From: Thiomargarita sp.
GTDB lineage: Bacteria > Pseudomonadota > Gammaproteobacteria > Beggiatoales > Beggiatoaceae
Length of the DNA: 7,431 nucleotides
NCBI GenBank assembly: GCA_030635005.1
Contig: DAOVZS010000103.1
Coordinates: forward strand, 1 to 7,431
Direction of reading: 5' to 3'
Shown here piece by piece: positions 5,866-7,431 of the stretch. The translations under genes were made by a program, and so were the position numbers. Numbering within the stretch: position 1 is the first letter of the stretch; every line of letters begins with the position of its first letter. The notes below the pieces were generated by a model. It worked only from the letters and a program-made list of their open reading frames with translations. It was not told where the DNA came from and ran no database searches.

Positions 5866-6843
5866 ATGAAAACATTATTAACTATTTTCATCCTGTCAAT
5901 CAGCGTTATCTTTCCCGTTAATGCAATAGAAATGGGTATTGTGACGGGGAGTAAGACGGGCACCTATATACAAATGGGGAAAAATATTTCTGACTTAGTG
6001 GCACAAAGTGGCATTACTTTAAAAGTCATACCCTCACGTGGTTCCTTAGATAATATCGCAGACGTTTTTGAAACACGCGGTGTTCAATTGGGCATTGTGC
6101 AATCAGATGTACTTTCCTTTATCAGAAGTCAAGATGATGCCCATTTAAAAAAGATTGCTGCAAAAATAAAAATGGTTTTTCCATTGTACAATGAAGAAGT
6201 GCATATTTTAGCGACTCAAAAGATTGACAGTCTCTCTGATTTAGCAGGGGCAACCGTCGCAATTGGTAAAGACGGAAGTGGTACTTTTTTAACAGCAAAG
6301 GTCATTTTTGAAATTACAGGTATTCAACCCAAACAAGTTTCCCGAACGGGTGGCACAGAAGCCTTAAATCAACTGCTTAACGGTGATATTGATGCAATGT
6401 TTTATGTGGCAGGATATCCAGTGTCCCTATTTAAGACTTTTCAAGAAGAAAAATTTCATCTGCTCTCCATCACCGATAAAAGTATTTCTGAATATTACGT
6501 CCCTTCTACCATACCTGCCAACACCTATCCTTTTCAAGAAGAGGCGGTGCCTACCGTCGCTGTCAAAGCTGTTCTTATGACCTATAATTATCGTAGACTA
6601 CATTGCAAAAATGTAGGCAAGATTGCATACATTATGTATCATAATAAACATTGGTTACAAACAAATGGGCATGCAAAATGGAAAGAAGTAAATTTTGATT
6701 ATCCCTTAAAACAATGGGAACAATACAGTTGTGTCAAAAAGGCAATACAATCCAATGCTTCTGCCACCCCCGCAGCTGCCACAACAGATAATGAAGAGAG
6801 TAACTCTAGAAGTACGCTCAGAAAGATGTTAAATAATTGGTAA
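5866..6843 (+). CDS. TAXI family TRAP-type solute-binding protein (periplasmic)
   Basis: The 325-residue protein begins with a clear signal peptide (MKTLLTIFILSISVIFPVNA, cleavage after residue 20). The mature part starts with a TAXI-type binding fold: EMGIVTGSKTGTYIQMGKNI, then GSLDNIADVF, then LGIVQSD. A second lobe carries IGKDGSGTFLTAKVI and ALNQLLNGDIDAMFYVAGYP. TAXI proteins capture small organic anions in the periplasm for TRAP transporters. The last 30 or so residues (SNASATPAAATTDNEES onward) are low-complexity and outside the fold. Only a distant AGAGG, about 15 bases upstream, could serve as Shine-Dalgarno. No DctQ/DctM permease follows within the window, so the partner is either elsewhere or absent. 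The ligand is unknown. The downstream small gene may be in the same operon, but a strong hairpin separates them. Confidence 0.85.
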   Translation: MKTLLTIFILSISVIFPVNAIEMGIVTGSKTGTYIQMGKNISDLVAQSGITLKVIPSRGSLDNIADVFETRGVQLGIVQSDVLSFIRSQDDAHLKKIAAKIKMVFPLYNEEVHILATQKIDSLSDLAGATVAIGKDGSGTFLTAKVIFEITGIQPKQVSRTGGTEALNQLLNGDIDAMFYVAGYPVSLFKTFQEEKFHLLSITDKSISEYYVPSTIPANTYPFQEEAVPTVAVKAVLMTYNYRRLHCKNVGKIAYIMYHNKHWLQTNGHAKWKEVNFDYPLKQWEQYSCVKKAIQSNASATPAAATTDNEESNSRSTLRKMLNNW

Positions 6844-6855
6844 ATATATTAAAAA

Positions 6856-6889
6856 TACCTGTCCGTTTATGAGAAAAAATGGACGGGTA
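6856..6889. terminator. Strong inverted repeat between the TAXI gene and the next gene
   Basis: Bases 6856-6868 pair with 6877-6889 (13 bp, two G-T wobbles) around an 8-base loop. The plus strand has no T-run after the stem, only ATCGGC. On the minus strand the stem is followed by TTTTTAATATATT, the form of an intrinsic terminator. No minus-strand gene is visible to the right in the window. It could be a bidirectional or leaky stop, or an mRNA 3'-end stabiliser for the TAXI transcript. Confidence 0.5.
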
Positions 6890-6915
6890 ATCGGCACACA
6901 TGAGGCAAAAAATCT

Positions 6916-7389
6916 ATGAACAAAATAATCGGAGTTTTTTTATTTCTAATTGGCCTTACGGCCAGTTTTCTTGAAATTTATTCTTTTGCATCAGAATCAC
7001 CTTGGGTGATTGGAAAATTCAACACGATATCATCTTGGATGACAGATAAGGAAGAATCAACGATTCCAGTAACAGCACAACATAATATACCTATTGTCAC
7101 CAATGCTGAATCTTCCCCACCTCAGCCCTTAGCACCCATTGATATGGAGACTTTAAAAAAAGAAATAAAATCCAGTAAAAGTACTGCAACACCTGCAGAC
7201 ACATATTTAGAAATCAAAACGATTGAACCTATTGCCATACTTGAAGACACATCTTCAGTGCATGTTCAAAAATCACCCGTACGTATTCAAGAAGCTCCCG
7301 TTTCTAGCAAAAAAAATGAATTTGAACAATGGGAAACCAAGCAAAATATGGAATTTGAAACATGGTTGGATAATAATGAGTCTTTTTGA
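6916..7389 (+). CDS. Small membrane-anchored or exported protein of unknown function
   Basis: I do not recognise this 157-residue protein. Residues about 4-25 (IIGVFLFLIGLTASFLEIYS) form one hydrophobic segment, most likely a signal anchor or uncleaved signal peptide. The rest would then be periplasmic. The middle (about 45-130) is rich in Ser, Thr, Pro and charged residues and is probably disordered. The C-terminus carries a short 11-residue repeat, FEQW at 136-139 and FETW at 147-150, in a charged, probably helical stretch. GAGG sits 10 bases before the ATG, a good ribosome binding site, which supports a real gene. It follows the TAXI gene by 72 bp in the same orientation, so a shared envelope role is possible but unproven. 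Confidence 0.65.
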   Translation: MNKIIGVFLFLIGLTASFLEIYSFASESPWVIGKFNTISSWMTDKEESTIPVTAQHNIPIVTNAESSPPQPLAPIDMETLKKEIKSSKSTATPADTYLEIKTIEPIAILEDTSSVHVQKSPVRIQEAPVSSKKNEFEQWETKQNMEFETWLDNNESF

Positions 7390-7431
7390 ATTAAAACCCT
7401 GTTGTTACACACTCTGTTTCTAAAAAGCATC

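Noticed and set aside
5775..5963. Minus-strand open frame across the DUF1015/TAXI junction
   Set aside because: It is antisense to the TAXI signal peptide, whose hydrophobic codons give a hydrophobic antisense product by reflection.

Overview
The window looks like chromosomal DNA of a low-GC, sulfur-oxidising-type gammaproteobacterium (Beggiatoa/Thiotrichales-like). This is inferred from three things: a green-type (Form IA-like) RuBisCO operon with a divergent CbbR regulator, AT-rich codon use, and an accessory AAA-ATPase/PD-(D/E)XK protein next to GC-rich palindromic repeats. The species cannot be fixed from the sequence alone.

Layout. Positions 1-768 hold the 3' end of an AAA-ATPase-like/PD-(D/E)XK nuclease-family gene (+) that runs off the left edge. 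Positions 769-1024 are non-coding and hold a 12-bp direct repeat and three short GC-rich hairpins, two of them near-copies of each other. On the minus strand, a cbbR-type LysR regulator (about 1803-2720) and rluB (1025-1819) overlap by 17 bp and probably form one transcript. Diverging from cbbR across a short AT-rich control region are cbbL (2815-4203) and cbbS (4211-4570), followed by a DUF1015 protein (4622-5833), a periplasmic TAXI-type solute-binding protein (5866-6843) and a small membrane-anchored protein of unknown function (6916-7389).

Main observation. The large subunit is clearly Form I and aligns with spinach RbcL at a constant offset of 7 residues at every anchor checked. However, four residues that are essentially invariant in working RuBisCO are replaced: K175 by Arg, the Mg2+ ligand E204 by Lys, the loop-6 K334 by Pro, and S379 by Tyr. 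Much of loop 6 is changed and the usual C-terminal tail is missing. The reading frame is intact and the adjacent small subunit looks normal. I infer a Form I RuBisCO-like protein that still assembles with a small subunit but cannot carboxylate RuBP by the known mechanism. This differs from the classical Form IV RuBisCO-like proteins, which have no small subunit.

How the genes may work together. CbbR probably controls the divergent cbbLS unit. No cbbQ/cbbO activase or carboxysome genes follow. Instead come a DUF1015 protein (a family with resemblance to ParB-fold serine kinases such as SerK) and a TAXI receptor without its TRAP permease. Joint function of these genes is only an inference from their order and orientation.
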